This document shows positions 26,609 through 35,882 of a stretch of DNA of 64,000 nt, piece after piece. The position numbers were made by a program, and so were the translations under genes. The DNA comes from Hyphomonadaceae bacterium (GTDB lineage: Bacteria; Pseudomonadota; Alphaproteobacteria; Caulobacterales; Aquidulcibacteraceae). Numbering within the stretch: position 1 is the stretch's first letter; every line of letters starts with the position of its first letter. The stretch is from positions 124,001 through 188,000 of the forward strand of contig JAHBYF010000005.1 in the NCBI GenBank assembly GCA_019636095.1, read 5' to 3'. Below the pieces are notes generated by a model. It saw only the letters and a program-made list of their open reading frames with translations. It made no database searches and was not told where the DNA came from.

Positions 26609-27682
26609 ATGTCCATGGACGGCCTTGAAGACGATGTCGCGCCCGCACGGGTGAAACCGAAGCTGGACTATCCGCTCGGCGAACCACCAGAACCTAGCGT
26701 CGCGCGTGAGATCGCGCCCGGTGTGTACTGGGTGCGCATGCCGCTGCCGTTCGCGCTGCAATGGATCAATCTGTGGCTGCTCGAAGATGACGACGGCTGG
26801 ACCATCATCGACACCGGCATCGCCATGGAAGAAACGCGCGGCCACTGGCGCGCGATCTTCGAGGCCAAGCTCAACGGCAAGCCGGTGAAGCGTGTGATCT
26901 GCACCCACATGCATCCCGACCATATCGGCCTTGCCGGTTGGATCTGCCGCAAGTTCAATGCAACGCTTTGGATGAGCCGGCTCGAATACATCACGTGCCG
27001 CATGCTGGTGGCTGATACGGGCCGCGAGGCGCCGGAAGAGGGCGTCGAGTTCTATCGCGCCGCCGGCTGGGATGAGAACGCGCTCGATAGCTACAAAGTG
27101 CGCTTCGGCGGTTTCGGCAAAGCCGTGTCGAAAATTCCCGATGCGTTCAAGCGCATGGAAGATGGTGATGTCGTAGAGATCGGTGGCCGCCCATGGCGCG
27201 TGATCACTGGCAACGGCCATTGCCCCGAGCATGTGTGCCTCTGGCAGGAAGAGCTGAAGCTCTTCATCTCGGGCGACCAAGTGCTGCCGCGCATCAGTTC
27301 CAACGTTTCAGTATTTCCGACCGAGCCTGACGGCGATCCGCTCGCCGATTGGATCAGCAGCTGCAAAAAGCTGCTTGAGGTCATGCCAAACGACGTGCTG
27401 GTGCTGCCCGCTCACAACGAGCCATTCCACGGTCTGCACGAGCGCTTACAGAATTTGATCGATGGCCACGAGAAGGCGCTCGATCGCGTCCTGAATCGCC
27501 TCAGGAAAGAGCCGCGCCGCGCCGTCGATCTGTTCGGCGCGCTGTTTGCGCGCAAGATCGGCCCGGATCTGATTGGGATGGCGACGGGCGAGGCCATTGC
27601 GCACGCGAACTGCCTGATCGGCCGCGGCCTCGCCAAGCGCGTCGTGGATAGCGAAGGGATCGCCCGTTATGTCGCCACCTGA
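26609..27682 (+). CDS. MBL-fold metallo-hydrolase
   Basis: A 357-residue metallo-beta-lactamase-fold enzyme. The zinc motif H100-M-H102-P-D104-H105 is intact; G-N-G-H-C-P-E-H-V, F-I-S-G-D-Q-V-L-P and the late P-A-H-N-E-P-F supply further ligands. A C-terminal winged-helix-like region after about 285 resembles the LACTB2/glyoxalase-II-like group. Substrate unknown. It overlaps the following small membrane-protein gene by 14 bases. Confidence 0.88.
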   Translation: MSMDGLEDDVAPARVKPKLDYPLGEPPEPSVAREIAPGVYWVRMPLPFALQWINLWLLEDDDGWTIIDTGIAMEETRGHWRAIFEAKLNGKPVKRVICTHMHPDHIGLAGWICRKFNATLWMSRLEYITCRMLVADTGREAPEEGVEFYRAAGWDENALDSYKVRFGGFGKAVSKIPDAFKRMEDGDVVEIGGRPWRVITGNGHCPEHVCLWQEELKLFISGDQVLPRISSNVSVFPTEPDGDPLADWISSCKKLLEVMPNDVLVLPAHNEPFHGLHERLQNLIDGHEKALDRVLNRLRKEPRRAVDLFGALFARKIGPDLIGMATGEAIAHANCLIGRGLAKRVVDSEGIARYVAT

Positions 27683-27974
27683 AGGCCGCAACCCCGAGCA
27701 CCGCTCATCCAACCCAATGATTCTGTTCTGCACGGGCGCCGGGCTCTGCACGCTGGCCTATTTCTTGGGCGTTGGCACAGTCATCGGCGCGGCGTTCACC
27801 GGCGGCGATCCGGCGGTTGTCGTCGGTGGTCTGATAGCGGCTGTTGGCTTGGCGCTAGCCGTTGTCGTCGGTGTGGTACTGATGCTTGTCGGCGGCATTT
27901 GGATGGTCGGGCAAGTCATCGCCGATCAAAGCGGCGGTGCGGAAGAGAAGCGCTATCGCGATGTCGAGCGCTAG
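27669..27974 (+). CDS. Small membrane protein
   Basis: A 101-residue protein with a polar Pro-rich start and two hydrophobic helices (about 17-41 and 48-84, the second long and Val/Gly-rich), then a charged tail R-Y-R-D-V-E-R. No family recognised. The 14-base overlap with the MBL gene suggests coupling. An internal Met at residue 17 could be the true start, since the first 16 residues lie over the MBL gene end. Confidence 0.6.
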   Translation: MSPPEGRNPEHRSSNPMILFCTGAGLCTLAYFLGVGTVIGAAFTGGDPAVVVGGLIAAVGLALAVVVGVVLMLVGGIWMVGQVIADQSGGAEEKRYRDVER

Positions 27975-28039
27975 CCGCAGCTTGCTCCGATTCAAATTCC
28001 GGTTCTAAGAGTTCACCGTCTCATGGAGGGCGTTAGACG

Positions 28040-28354
28040 ATGATCATTTCCACCACTTTCGACATCAGTGGCCGCAACATCTCGCAGCATCTTGGGTTGG
28101 TGCGCGGCAACGTTGTGCGCTCGCGCTTTATCGGTCGCGATATTGTTGCGGGTTTGCGTATGATCGTCGGCGGTGAAATCCATGAATACACGAAGCTCTT
28201 GGCTGAAAGCCGTGAGCAGGCGCTCGACCGTATGATCCAGCATGCGCAATCGATGGGCGCCGATGCTGTCGTCGGCGTGCGTTTTGAAACGACGGACGCG
28301 GGCCAAGGCCAAGCGACCGAAGTTCTGGCTTACGGAACCGCGGTAAAGCTCTGA
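28040..28354 (+). CDS. YbjQ-family (heavy-metal-binding domain) protein
   Basis: A 104-residue protein of the YbjQ/DUF74 family: G-L-V-R-G-N-V-V-R-S, then I-V-G-G-E-I-x-E-Y-T-K-L-L, then A-x-x-M-G-A-D-A-V-V-G-V-R-F-E-T. Structures of this family form pentamers; the biochemical role is not settled. Its 3' end overlaps the convergent membrane-protein gene by 25 bases. Confidence 0.9.
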   Translation: MIISTTFDISGRNISQHLGLVRGNVVRSRFIGRDIVAGLRMIVGGEIHEYTKLLAESREQALDRMIQHAQSMGADAVVGVRFETTDAGQGQATEVLAYGTAVKL

Positions 28355-29061
28355 CGCAGCGGCGCCGCGTGCGCGAGACGCCAGGCGATCAGCATCACCA
28401 CTCCGGCGGACACGTCGATCATCAAGCCGTACGCCACCACAAAGAGGATGTGGTGGATGAGCAGGTGCGCCGCGGGCGCCTTTGCAAGCTCGCCGAGACG
28501 CCAGTCAGCGGCGCGCTGCAAGCCCCAATCGAAGAACGCACCGGCAGCGACGACGCCAACGCCCATCACCAGCCATGACGGGACGTGCGGCAGATCGAGC
28601 GGCAATCCTGCAATCATGTGCGGCGCGGTGTAGGCAACGAGCGTCAGGCCAAAGATCGGCGTCATCCACGCGTGCGCCAGCGCCTTGAAGGTTGTTTGCG
28701 CCGGTTGGCCGGCGGCCGCCGCGAGGCGGGTGGCTTCGCTGATGCTCCAACGCGTGTCGGCGACGAGACGCCACACAAAGAGAGCGCCAATGGCGCCGGC
28801 CAAGCCGACGATCGCGCCGACAAACACGGCGGCGAAAGCCGGTCCGACCAGCGCAAGCCAGTCGATGCGCACAGACTCGCCGCCGAACAAGACGCGCACC
28901 GCCAAGAGCGAGAGGCCAAGCAGTGCGAGCGGCGGAGAAAGGAGCGAGATCGCGCCGAGCCCAACCGCCAACATCGCGGCAATGAGGCCGCGGTCAGCGC
29001 TGAAACGGCTTGCAGCGCCCGCTTCGGACGCTGCAAGGGTTTGAAGGAGTCGACCACTCAT
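28330..29061 (-). CDS. Multipass membrane protein of unknown function
   Basis: A 243-residue protein with about five or six hydrophobic helices in an arrangement that loosely recalls Yip1-type proteins, but no diagnostic motif is seen. Histidine pairs occur in L-I-H-H-I-L-F near the C-terminus. Convergent with the YbjQ-like gene. I do not assign a function. Confidence 0.6.
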   Translation of the reverse strand: MSGRLLQTLAASEAGAASRFSADRGLIAAMLAVGLGAISLLSPPLALLGLSLLAVRVLFGGESVRIDWLALVGPAFAAVFVGAIVGLAGAIGALFVWRLVADTRWSISEATRLAAAAGQPAQTTFKALAHAWMTPIFGLTLVAYTAPHMIAGLPLDLPHVPSWLVMGVGVVAAGAFFDWGLQRAADWRLGELAKAPAAHLLIHHILFVVAYGLMIDVSAGVVMLIAWRLAHAAPLRQSFTAVP

Positions 29062-29094
29062 GGCTCATTGGTTTGAGCCATCGTCGTGAATTGC

Positions 29095-29126
29095 GCGTAA
29101 ACGCAAGAATAACCAAGCGTTTACGC
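29095..29126. repeat. 10-bp inverted repeat upstream of the membrane-protein gene
   Basis: GCGTAAACGC (29095-29104) and GCGTTTACGC (29117-29126) are perfect reverse complements around a 12-base AT-rich spacer. The element lies just downstream of the stop of the 29141-29815 gene and 34 bases upstream of the start of the 28330-29061 gene, both on minus. It could be a terminator stem without a T-run, or an operator. Confidence 0.5.
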
Positions 29127-29140
29127 TGATGGATCAGCTC

Positions 29141-29815
29141 TTAATGATCGCGGCTCGGGTCGCGGTTGCGCCGGTGGCGCTCGTGGTGTTCCTCAGTTTG
29201 CTCTTCCTGCTGCGGTTGAGCGGCCGCAGCGGCTTCATTCGCCGATTCGATCGCCTGGCGCTCGGCTTCCTGTTGTTCAGCAGACTGTCGCCAAGCCGCA
29301 TCGTTGGGATGGGCCAAGGAGGCGAAGATAGAATCGTAGGCCGCAGCGTTGGCAGACCCCGCGCAGAACGCTCGAATCTCCGCCCCAGGGCGAATGAGAA
29401 CGGCGCCAAAAACAGTCTTTGTCGGCCCGCGCAACTCGGCCCGCTGCACCGGCCAGAACCCGCTCGTGTCAACGCTTTGATTGACCAGCACCGGGGTCGA
29501 ACTTTCGAAGAAGTCGCGGATCGGCGCTGCGTAGGTCACCCAGGTCTCGGCGCTGATCGGGTCGCGCGTGTTGTGCGCGGCTTCAGCAGAGCTCGACGCA
29601 GTCCCCGGATTGTCGAGGCCGAAGAAGAAGCAGTCATTCTGCGCGTTGAACGCCAGGACCACAGTTTGCCCGCTCGCGCGCTGTGGTTGAACGCGCCATC
29701 CAGCCGGTGCGTTGAACGTGAGTCGTCCGTTGGGATCGTTAAATTGCTCGGCGGCGGCGACGCCGCCCGCGAGAAGCCCGGCGCCGAAAACGGCGGCCAG
29801 CGCAAGATTGCGCAT
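29141..29815 (-). CDS. Secreted protein with charged His/Arg-rich tail
   Basis: A 224-residue protein with a signal peptide (about 1-22, A-A-A-E). The body has F-N-A-P-A-G-W and two Cys, resembling the many periplasmic proteins with a P-x-G-W beta domain. The last 40 residues are a Glu/Gln-rich helix followed by H-H-E-R-H-R-R-N-R, probably disordered. GGAGG precedes ATG 29815. It diverges from the SDR gene. No known function. Confidence 0.7.
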   Translation of the reverse strand: MRNLALAAVFGAGLLAGGVAAAEQFNDPNGRLTFNAPAGWRVQPQRASGQTVVLAFNAQNDCFFFGLDNPGTASSSAEAAHNTRDPISAETWVTYAAPIRDFFESSTPVLVNQSVDTSGFWPVQRAELRGPTKTVFGAVLIRPGAEIRAFCAGSANAAAYDSIFASLAHPNDAAWRQSAEQQEAERQAIESANEAAAAAQPQQEEQTEEHHERHRRNRDPSRDH

Positions 29816-29951
29816 CCGATAGTCCTCCAAACCTTGCCCTCTGGTCCGGAATTTCGCCTTCCTTCGCGTCCAGTCAAGATGAAACGGCCTCTCCTCACGC
29901 TGGATTGCACGCGGGAACCGCCTATTGTGGCGAAAACTTGGTGAGGATCTC

Positions 29952-30818
29952 ATGAGCTTGCGCGGAAAAACCTTATTTATTACCGGCGCCAGCCGCGGCA
30001 TCGGTTTGGCCATCGGGCTCCGCGCGGCGCGCGACGGCGCAAATGTTGTGATCGCAGCCAAGACCGCTGAGCCTCACAAGAAGCTGCCGGGCACGATCTA
30101 TTCAGCTGCTGAAGAGATAGAGAAGGCAGGCGGACAGGCGCTACCCGTCGTTGTCGATGTCCGTGAGCCGGATAGCGTGAAGGCGGCGGTTGAAGCGGCG
30201 GCAGAGCGCTTCGGCGGCATCGATATCTGCGTGAACAACGCAAGCGCTATCCAACTGACAGGCACGCTGCAAACCGACATCCGCCGCTACGACCTGATGA
30301 ACCAGGTCAATGCGCGCGGCACGTTCATCACCTCGCGCACCTGCATTCCATATCTGAAGCAAGCGCAAAACCCGCACGTGCTGATGCTGTCGCCGCCGCT
30401 CGACATGAGCCCGCGCTGGTTTGCGGGGCATGTCGCTTACACAATGGCGAAGTACGGCATGAGCATGTGCGTGCTGGGCATGGCCGAAGAGTTCAAGGAC
30501 GACGGCATCGCCTTCAACGCACTCTGGCCGCGCACGGGCGTTGCGACCGCGGCGATTGAGTTCGCGCTGACCGGCGAAGAGGGTCTGCGCCATTGCCGCA
30601 CGGTCGACATCATGGCCGACGCGGCCTACGCGATCTTTAATAAGCCCGCGCGCGACTGCACCGGCAACTTCTTCATTGACGATGTGCTACTCTACGAGAG
30701 CGGTGAGCGTGATTTCGATAAATACCGCGTCGATCCGACCAAATCGCTGATGCCGGATTTCTTCGTGCCTGAAAACACGCCGCTGCCGCCCGGTGTCAGC
30801 ATGGGGCCAAAGGCTTGA
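29952..30818 (+). CDS. SDR-family oxidoreductase, HSDL2-like
   Basis: A 288-residue short-chain dehydrogenase/reductase. The NAD(P)-binding T-G-A-S-R-G-I-G is at about 11-18, N-N-A-S at the usual place, and the catalytic Tyr/Lys are in A-Y-T-M-A-K-Y-G-M-S. The C-terminal Y-E-S-G-E-R-D-F-D-K-Y-R-V-D-P matches the hydroxysteroid-dehydrogenase-like-2 group, often linked to fatty-acid metabolism. The stop overlaps the start of the next gene. Confidence 0.9.
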   Translation: MSLRGKTLFITGASRGIGLAIGLRAARDGANVVIAAKTAEPHKKLPGTIYSAAEEIEKAGGQALPVVVDVREPDSVKAAVEAAAERFGGIDICVNNASAIQLTGTLQTDIRRYDLMNQVNARGTFITSRTCIPYLKQAQNPHVLMLSPPLDMSPRWFAGHVAYTMAKYGMSMCVLGMAEEFKDDGIAFNALWPRTGVATAAIEFALTGEEGLRHCRTVDIMADAAYAIFNKPARDCTGNFFIDDVLLYESGERDFDKYRVDPTKSLMPDFFVPENTPLPPGVSMGPKA

Positions 30819-31702
30819 GTGAGGCGGTCGAGCGGTTTCAACGCGCGCGCACCGACATCGAAGCGGATCGTCCCGTCGACATCGCAGAAACCTATCGCAT
30901 CATCGAAGCGGCCGCGCGCGCGGGCGATCCCGAAGCATTAGTATTCGAGGCCTACGCGCTCGGCGTCGGCTATGGCTGCGACGTCGATCTCGCCGCGGCG
31001 TTCGAGCATATCTTCATCGCCGCCGAAGCCGGTGCGTCAGATGCGTCGACGCAAGCCAACATGATGAATCTTGGCGGTGATCTCACGACTTGGATCGCGC
31101 CGCGCGCCATCGATTACGTGCATGAAACGCCACGGATCGGCATGTCGCGGGGGTTTGTCGATCCGGACCTGTGCGCTTGGCTGATCGAGCGCGCACGGCC
31201 ATTGCAGGAAGCGACGTACATCTACGATCCCACTACGGGGCGCCCGGTGCGCGACAAGGCGCGCACTAATACGGCCGGCACGTTCAAGCTGTCGGATTTG
31301 AATATGCCGCTGATTCTGCTGCGGCACCGCATCGCCAACACGCTTGCCGTGTCTCAGTTGAATTTCGAGCGGACATCGATCTTCCGCTATGACGTGGGGC
31401 AGACCTTTGCCGATCACGCGGATTACATCAGCACCTCTTTCACGGCTGAGCTGCGTGCTTGGGGCCAGCGTCCCCACACATTTCTGGTGTATCTCAACGA
31501 AAGCTATGAGGGCGGCCACACCAACTTCCTCGCCATCAACAAGCAGATTCGCGGCGGCGTGGGAGACGCAGTGTTCTGGCGGAATGTCGATGACGATGGT
31601 GCGCCGGACCCGCTGACGCAGCATGCCGGCGATCCGCCGACGTCGGGCGAGAAGTGGCTCCTCTCGCAATTCATCCGCAACAAGCCGCAGATGCCAGGGT
31701 GA
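30815..31702 (+). CDS. 2OG-Fe(II) oxygenase, prolyl-4-hydroxylase-like
   Basis: A 295-residue protein. Residues about 20-85 look like Sel1/TPR-type helices. The C-terminal part (about 105-290) is a 2-oxoglutarate/iron dioxygenase domain, with the iron ligands H-x-D in F-A-D-H-A-D-Y, the distal His in T-Q-H-A-G and the 2OG-binding Lys in G-E-K-W-L-L. The start appears to be TTG at 30815, overlapping the SDR stop (TTGA). Target (protein or small molecule) unknown. Confidence 0.85.
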   Translation: MSEAVERFQRARTDIEADRPVDIAETYRIIEAAARAGDPEALVFEAYALGVGYGCDVDLAAAFEHIFIAAEAGASDASTQANMMNLGGDLTTWIAPRAIDYVHETPRIGMSRGFVDPDLCAWLIERARPLQEATYIYDPTTGRPVRDKARTNTAGTFKLSDLNMPLILLRHRIANTLAVSQLNFERTSIFRYDVGQTFADHADYISTSFTAELRAWGQRPHTFLVYLNESYEGGHTNFLAINKQIRGGVGDAVFWRNVDDDGAPDPLTQHAGDPPTSGEKWLLSQFIRNKPQMPG

Positions 31703-32595
31703 TGGTCTTGCTCTGGGTCGCCAGCGTATTTGCGTTTGCTACCTTGATCGCCGTTTCGCGCACGCGCAGCTGGCCCGCAGAATTGTTCTCCCATTTCCGG
31801 CCACACCTGATCGCGGCCGGGGTGGTTGTCACCGCAGTCTGCGTTGTAGAGCACCGATATGGCGTCGCTGCGCTGGCGTTTGTCGGCGTGCTCGCGAACG
31901 CCGCGACCTTTCCGAAGCTGCTCTATTGCATACCTGCGCCGGACAACGCGGCGTCGCTTTGTGTTTTGTGGGCCAATCTTTGGAAGCGAGAGCAGGCGTT
32001 GGTGCGGACTATTGGTTATGCGCGCAAGGAGGGCGCGGACGTTCTGCTCTTCGCCGAGTTTCCCAGAGTCAACGATTCTTGGTTCGCTGAACACGCCAGT
32101 GATTACCCGCATGTGCTGATATCCCAAGTGTCAGACGCCGCTTTCACTTCCAACGTTGCGATCCTGTCGAAGCTTCCACTTGAGCGGTGCGAAACCATCG
32201 TCGCTTCGCCGCTTGAACAGCGTCCCTTGCAGAGCGCGCATGTCCGTTGCGGCGATGCGTTGCTTCAGATCAACGCGATCCATCCGGCTGCACCGGGAAC
32301 GCCGCATATGCTGCGTGACCGAGACACGGCGATTCGCATGGTGTTCGAGAAGCTTGCCGCTCCGGCGATCGTCGCGGGCGACTTTAACGCTGCGCCATGG
32401 TGTCCGGCGCTAACAAGTGCGCCGGTTCGTGTTGGCAATCCTCTTCGGGAGTCGACTTGGCTCACGCGGCTGCCGCTTATCGGGCTGCCGATTGATCATC
32501 TCTTCATCACACCATCCGTACGCGTGAGCGCCTACGAGGTGGGACCATTCCTTGGCTCAGACCATCGTGCGCTGCTGGCGCGCGTGCACATTTAG
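31702..32595 (+). CDS. Membrane-anchored endonuclease/exonuclease/phosphatase-family protein
   Basis: A 297-residue protein. Two or three N-terminal membrane helices (about 1-18, 32-50, 54-75) precede an EEP catalytic domain: N in L-W-A-N-L-W, E in F-A-E-F, G-D-F-N and S-D-H-R-A-L near the end. This matches the YafD-like membrane EEP proteins. It overlaps the oxygenase stop by one base (TGATG). Phosphodiester or lipid phosphatase activity is possible; substrate unknown. Confidence 0.85.
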   Translation: MVLLWVASVFAFATLIAVSRTRSWPAELFSHFRPHLIAAGVVVTAVCVVEHRYGVAALAFVGVLANAATFPKLLYCIPAPDNAASLCVLWANLWKREQALVRTIGYARKEGADVLLFAEFPRVNDSWFAEHASDYPHVLISQVSDAAFTSNVAILSKLPLERCETIVASPLEQRPLQSAHVRCGDALLQINAIHPAAPGTPHMLRDRDTAIRMVFEKLAAPAIVAGDFNAAPWCPALTSAPVRVGNPLRESTWLTRLPLIGLPIDHLFITPSVRVSAYEVGPFLGSDHRALLARVHI

Positions 32596-33116
32596 CCTTC
32601 GCCGCGCAATTGCGCGCTGATCCGGGCCGCTGGGCCGTCGCGTCCTGCGAGCCAAATGCCGAAGAAGTGGCGGCGGAAGTTTGGCCAGCGCACTTGGCAG
32701 CGTTGTGCGCCGTTTAGATAGAATGTCGCTGTCTCGACGCTGGTGCTGACGCCGGTGAAGCGGTCACCGCGAGAGACCGAGGTGAAGCAGCGTTCCAATT
32801 GCGCGCGCAGCGGCGCGAGTTGCCGCGCGTCGCCGGCGCCACGCGAACTCATCTCTCGGAGCGAGCGATTGATGAGCGTGCTCGCCTGAGCGGATCGGTC
32901 GTAGGTTATGGCCAGAGCGAATGGCCGCTCCCAGGAGAATGCGCCGCCGTCGGCGAAAAGTTCGGCATTGAAGAGTCGAATTGAGAGGATGGCGTAGCTC
33001 GCTTCACCGACCTTCAAGGCGTTTGGCATGGCGCGATCGACCTCGCCAGGATTGGCGTAGCCCGGGGCGACGCTCAGAAGCGTGACGGCGGCGAGAGTGG
33101 TAAGCAGGCGGCGCAC
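32592..33116 (-). CDS. Chalcone isomerase-like domain protein, exported
   Basis: A 174-residue protein with a signal peptide (about 1-21). The mature part fits bacterial chalcone-isomerase-like proteins: L-S-I-R-L-F-N-A-E-L-F, P-F-A-L-A-I-T-Y, then L-I-N-R-S-L-R-E-M. The start is GTG 33116; the upstream frame to 33356 is Arg/Cys-rich and unlikely. Bacterial members are periplasmic and not known to isomerise chalcones. Four-base tail overlap with the EEP gene. Confidence 0.7.
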   Translation of the reverse strand: MRRLLTTLAAVTLLSVAPGYANPGEVDRAMPNALKVGEASYAILSIRLFNAELFADGGAFSWERPFALAITYDRSAQASTLINRSLREMSSRGAGDARQLAPLRAQLERCFTSVSRGDRFTGVSTSVETATFYLNGAQRCQVRWPNFRRHFFGIWLAGRDGPAARISAQLRGEG

Positions 33117-33373
33117 ACAAGGTCTCCAACGAATGGCCAACGCTCGATACGGACGAATGGCGCCATCGGATTGACGGGAACGCGTTGGCCCGAAGGCGCG
33201 GGCGCCCTGGCAGGAACTTCTGTAGGATTTGGCCTGCTTGCACCGTCCTTGGGGCGGGCAGGCTCTTGCGGCGCATTTCCGCAATCGCGCTGCGGAATAT
33301 CGAAACACCACTAGCCCGAACCGGTTCGCGCCCTTATGTCGGCGCCTTCTAGCCAACGAGACTCGAGTCGTCT

Positions 33374-34297
33374 GTGCACCCCATCATTTCCATCAAAGAC
33401 GTCAGCAAGACGTATAAGTCAGGCGTCAAAGCGCTGCAGCCGGTGTCGCTCGACATCATGAAGGGTGAAATTTTTGCGCTGCTGGGGCCGAACGGCGCGG
33501 GCAAGACCACGCTCATCAACATGACCTGCGGGATCGTGAACTTGTCCAGCGGCACAATCGTCGCTGACGGCAACGACATTATCCGCGACTACAAGGAAGC
33601 CCGCAAAAAGATCGGCCTGGTTCCGCAGGAGCTGCATACTGACGCTTTCGAGCGCGTGATCGACACGGTGACCTTCAGCCGTGGTCTCTTCGGTTTTGCG
33701 CCGAACCCGGCCTACATCGAGAAGGTGCTGCGCGATCTTTCGCTTTGGGAAAAGCGCAACGCCAAGATCATGGAACTCTCAGGCGGCATGAAGCGCCGGG
33801 TGATGATCGCCAAGGCGCTCTCACATGAGCCGAAGATCCTCTTCCTTGATGAACCCAGCGCCGGCGTCGATGTCGAGCTCCGGCGCGACATGTGGGAGAT
33901 GGTGCGCAATCTGCGGAAGAGCGGCGTCACCATCATTCTGACCACGCACTACATCGAAGAAGCCGAGGAAATGGCCGACCGCGTCGGCGTCATCAACAAG
34001 GGGCAGCTCATCCTCGTAGAGGAGAAAACCACCTTGATGCGCAAGCTCGGCAAGAAGCAGCTCACGCTGGAACTCGCCACACCGATTGACGCGGTGCCTG
34101 ACGGGCTCAACGGCTATCACGTCGAGCTCGTCGATGAAGGCCGCCAACTCGTGTATAGCTTCGACGCTAACGCCGCCGACACCGGCATTCACGGCTTCCT
34201 GAAGCGCATCGGCGAACTGGGCGTCGATTACAAAGACCTCCACACCGAACAATCCTCGCTTGAAGACATCTTCGTCTCCCTGGTGCACAGCAAATGA
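33374..34297 (+). CDS. ABC transporter ATP-binding protein, YadG-like
   Basis: A 307-residue ATPase. The Walker A motif G-P-N-G-A-G-K-T-T is at about 38-46, the Q-loop V-P-Q-E follows, the signature is L-S-G-G-M-K-R-R, Walker B is L-F-L-D-E-P and the switch is T-T-H-Y. A C-terminal accessory region follows, as in ABC-2 exporters. The start is GTG 33374. It is coupled by ATGA to the permease gene, forming a YadGH-type two-gene exporter. Cargo is unknown. Confidence 0.95.
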   Translation: MHPIISIKDVSKTYKSGVKALQPVSLDIMKGEIFALLGPNGAGKTTLINMTCGIVNLSSGTIVADGNDIIRDYKEARKKIGLVPQELHTDAFERVIDTVTFSRGLFGFAPNPAYIEKVLRDLSLWEKRNAKIMELSGGMKRRVMIAKALSHEPKILFLDEPSAGVDVELRRDMWEMVRNLRKSGVTIILTTHYIEEAEEMADRVGVINKGQLILVEEKTTLMRKLGKKQLTLELATPIDAVPDGLNGYHVELVDEGRQLVYSFDANAADTGIHGFLKRIGELGVDYKDLHTEQSSLEDIFVSLVHSK

Positions 34298-35112
34298 CCC
34301 AGTCCGAAGCTATCCCCCAGGCCGCCGAAACCCGCGGCACGACGTTCAACTTGTTCGGCATTCAGGCTATTTATCGCTTCGAGATGGCGCGCTGGTTTCG
34401 CACGCTTGGGCAGAGCTTGTTTTCGCCCGTGCTGTCGACGTCGCTCTATTTCATCGTCTTCGGCTCGGCCATCGGCTCGCGCATGGGCACGATCGGCGAC
34501 GTCTCCTACGGCGCCTTCATCGTGCCGGGCCTCATCATGCTCTCGATCCTGACCGAGAGCGTGTCGAACGCCTCGTTCGGAATCTACATGCCGCGATGGG
34601 CCGGCACGATCTATGAACTGCTGTCGGCGCCCGTCTCAGCGCTGGAAGCGGTTTGCGGCTATGTCGGCGCGGCGGCCACGAAATCTGTGGTGATTGGCGT
34701 CGTCATCCTCATCACGGCGCGCGTGTTCGTGGACTATCACGTTCAGAACTGGCCGGTGATGCTGCTGTTCCTGGTGTTGACCAGCATCTCTTTCTGTCTC
34801 TTCGGCTTCATCCTCGGCGTGTTGGCTGACGGCTTTGAGAAGCTTCAGATCGTGCCAATGTTGATCCTGACGCCGCTAACCTTCCTTGGCGGCACGTTCT
34901 ATTCGATCACTATGCTGCCGGAGCCGTGGCGCACGCTCACGCTGTTCAATCCGGTCGTTTATCTGATCAGCGGCTTCCGCTGGGCGTTCTTCGGCGCGCA
35001 AGCGGCGGACGTGAACATCGGTCTGAGCCTCTCGGCGATCAGCGTTTTCCTCGCGGTTTGCCTTGCGGCAGTGTGGTGGATTTTCAAGACCGGCTATAGG
35101 CTGAAGAACTGA
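34294..35112 (+). CDS. ABC-2 type permease, YadH-like
   Basis: A 272-residue membrane protein with six helices typical of ABC-2 permeases. Landmarks are an N-terminal Y-R-F-E-M-A-R-W amphipathic segment, F-I-V-P-G-L-I-M in the middle and [10 protein letters not shown] with P-E-P-W-R-T-L in the C-terminal half. It partners with the adjacent ATPase (4-base overlap). Exported substrate unknown. Confidence 0.93.
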   Translation: MTQSEAIPQAAETRGTTFNLFGIQAIYRFEMARWFRTLGQSLFSPVLSTSLYFIVFGSAIGSRMGTIGDVSYGAFIVPGLIMLSILTESVSNASFGIYMPRWAGTIYELLSAPVSALEAVCGYVGAAATKSVVIGVVILITARVFVDYHVQNWPVMLLFLVLTSISFCLFGFILGVLADGFEKLQIVPMLILTPLTFLGGTFYSITMLPEPWRTLTLFNPVVYLISGFRWAFFGAQAADVNIGLSLSAISVFLAVCLAAVWWIFKTGYRLKN

Positions 35113-35132
35113 TCTTCAGCCGGAGCCGGTCT

Positions 35133-35882
35133 ATGAGCGAAGAACACATCATCGTGCGCCGCGACGGCGCAGTTCTCGAAATCCAGTTCAACCGGCCCGA
35201 AAAGAAGAACGCCATTACCAACGCCATGTATGGCGTGATGGCTGACGCGGTTACCGAAGCCGAGACGAGCGACGGCATCCGCGCCGTCTTGTTCTCTTCC
35301 GTCGGCGACTTCTTCTCTGCCGGCAACGACATCAAGGATTTTGCCGCGCAATCCGCAGGCGCGTTCGAAGGTCCGCGTCATGTGGGCCGGTTTTTGGAAG
35401 TCGTGGTCCAAGCCGAAAAGCCTGTCATCGCCGCCGTGCAGGGTCACGCCGTTGGCGTCGGCACGACAATGCTCTTCCAGTGCGATCTTGTGTACGTGGC
35501 CGATGACGCCCGCCTGACCGTGCCCTTCATCGATCTCGGCGTCGTGCCGGAGAATGCTTCGAGCATGACCATGGTCGATCGTCTCGGTCACACGCGTGCG
35601 TTTGCGCTCTTTGGGCTCGGCGAACCGCTTATGGGAAAAGACGCCGCTACCTGGGGGCTCGCCAATGCGGCGCTGCCTTCAGGCGAAGTGCTGCCGCGGG
35701 GGCGGGCCGCCGCGCAGATGATCGCGTCGAAGCCGCCGCAATCCATTCGCCTCACCAAGAAGCTGATGCGCGACCGCGAAGCTCTGCTGGCGCGCATGCG
35801 TGAAGAGGGCGAGCTTTTCGCAGAGCGGCTCCGGTCGCCCGAAGCCGCCGCCGCGTTCGCTGCGTTCCTGACCAAGCGCTAG
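35133..35882 (+). CDS. Enoyl-CoA hydratase/isomerase family protein
   Basis: A 249-residue crotonase-fold protein. The oxyanion-hole segments are F-S-A-G-N-D-I-K-D-F (about 66-75) and A-V-G-V-G-T-T-M-L. N-R-P-E-K-K-N-A-I near the N-terminus is standard for the family. A Glu appears at one of the two usual catalytic positions (V-V-P-E-N-A-S-S), which is more like an isomerase (ECI-type) than a two-Glu hydratase. It lies 20 bases after the ABC permease gene. Confidence 0.9.
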   Translation: MSEEHIIVRRDGAVLEIQFNRPEKKNAITNAMYGVMADAVTEAETSDGIRAVLFSSVGDFFSAGNDIKDFAAQSAGAFEGPRHVGRFLEVVVQAEKPVIAAVQGHAVGVGTTMLFQCDLVYVADDARLTVPFIDLGVVPENASSMTMVDRLGHTRAFALFGLGEPLMGKDAATWGLANAALPSGEVLPRGRAAAQMIASKPPQSIRLTKKLMRDREALLARMREEGELFAERLRSPEAAAAFAAFLTKR

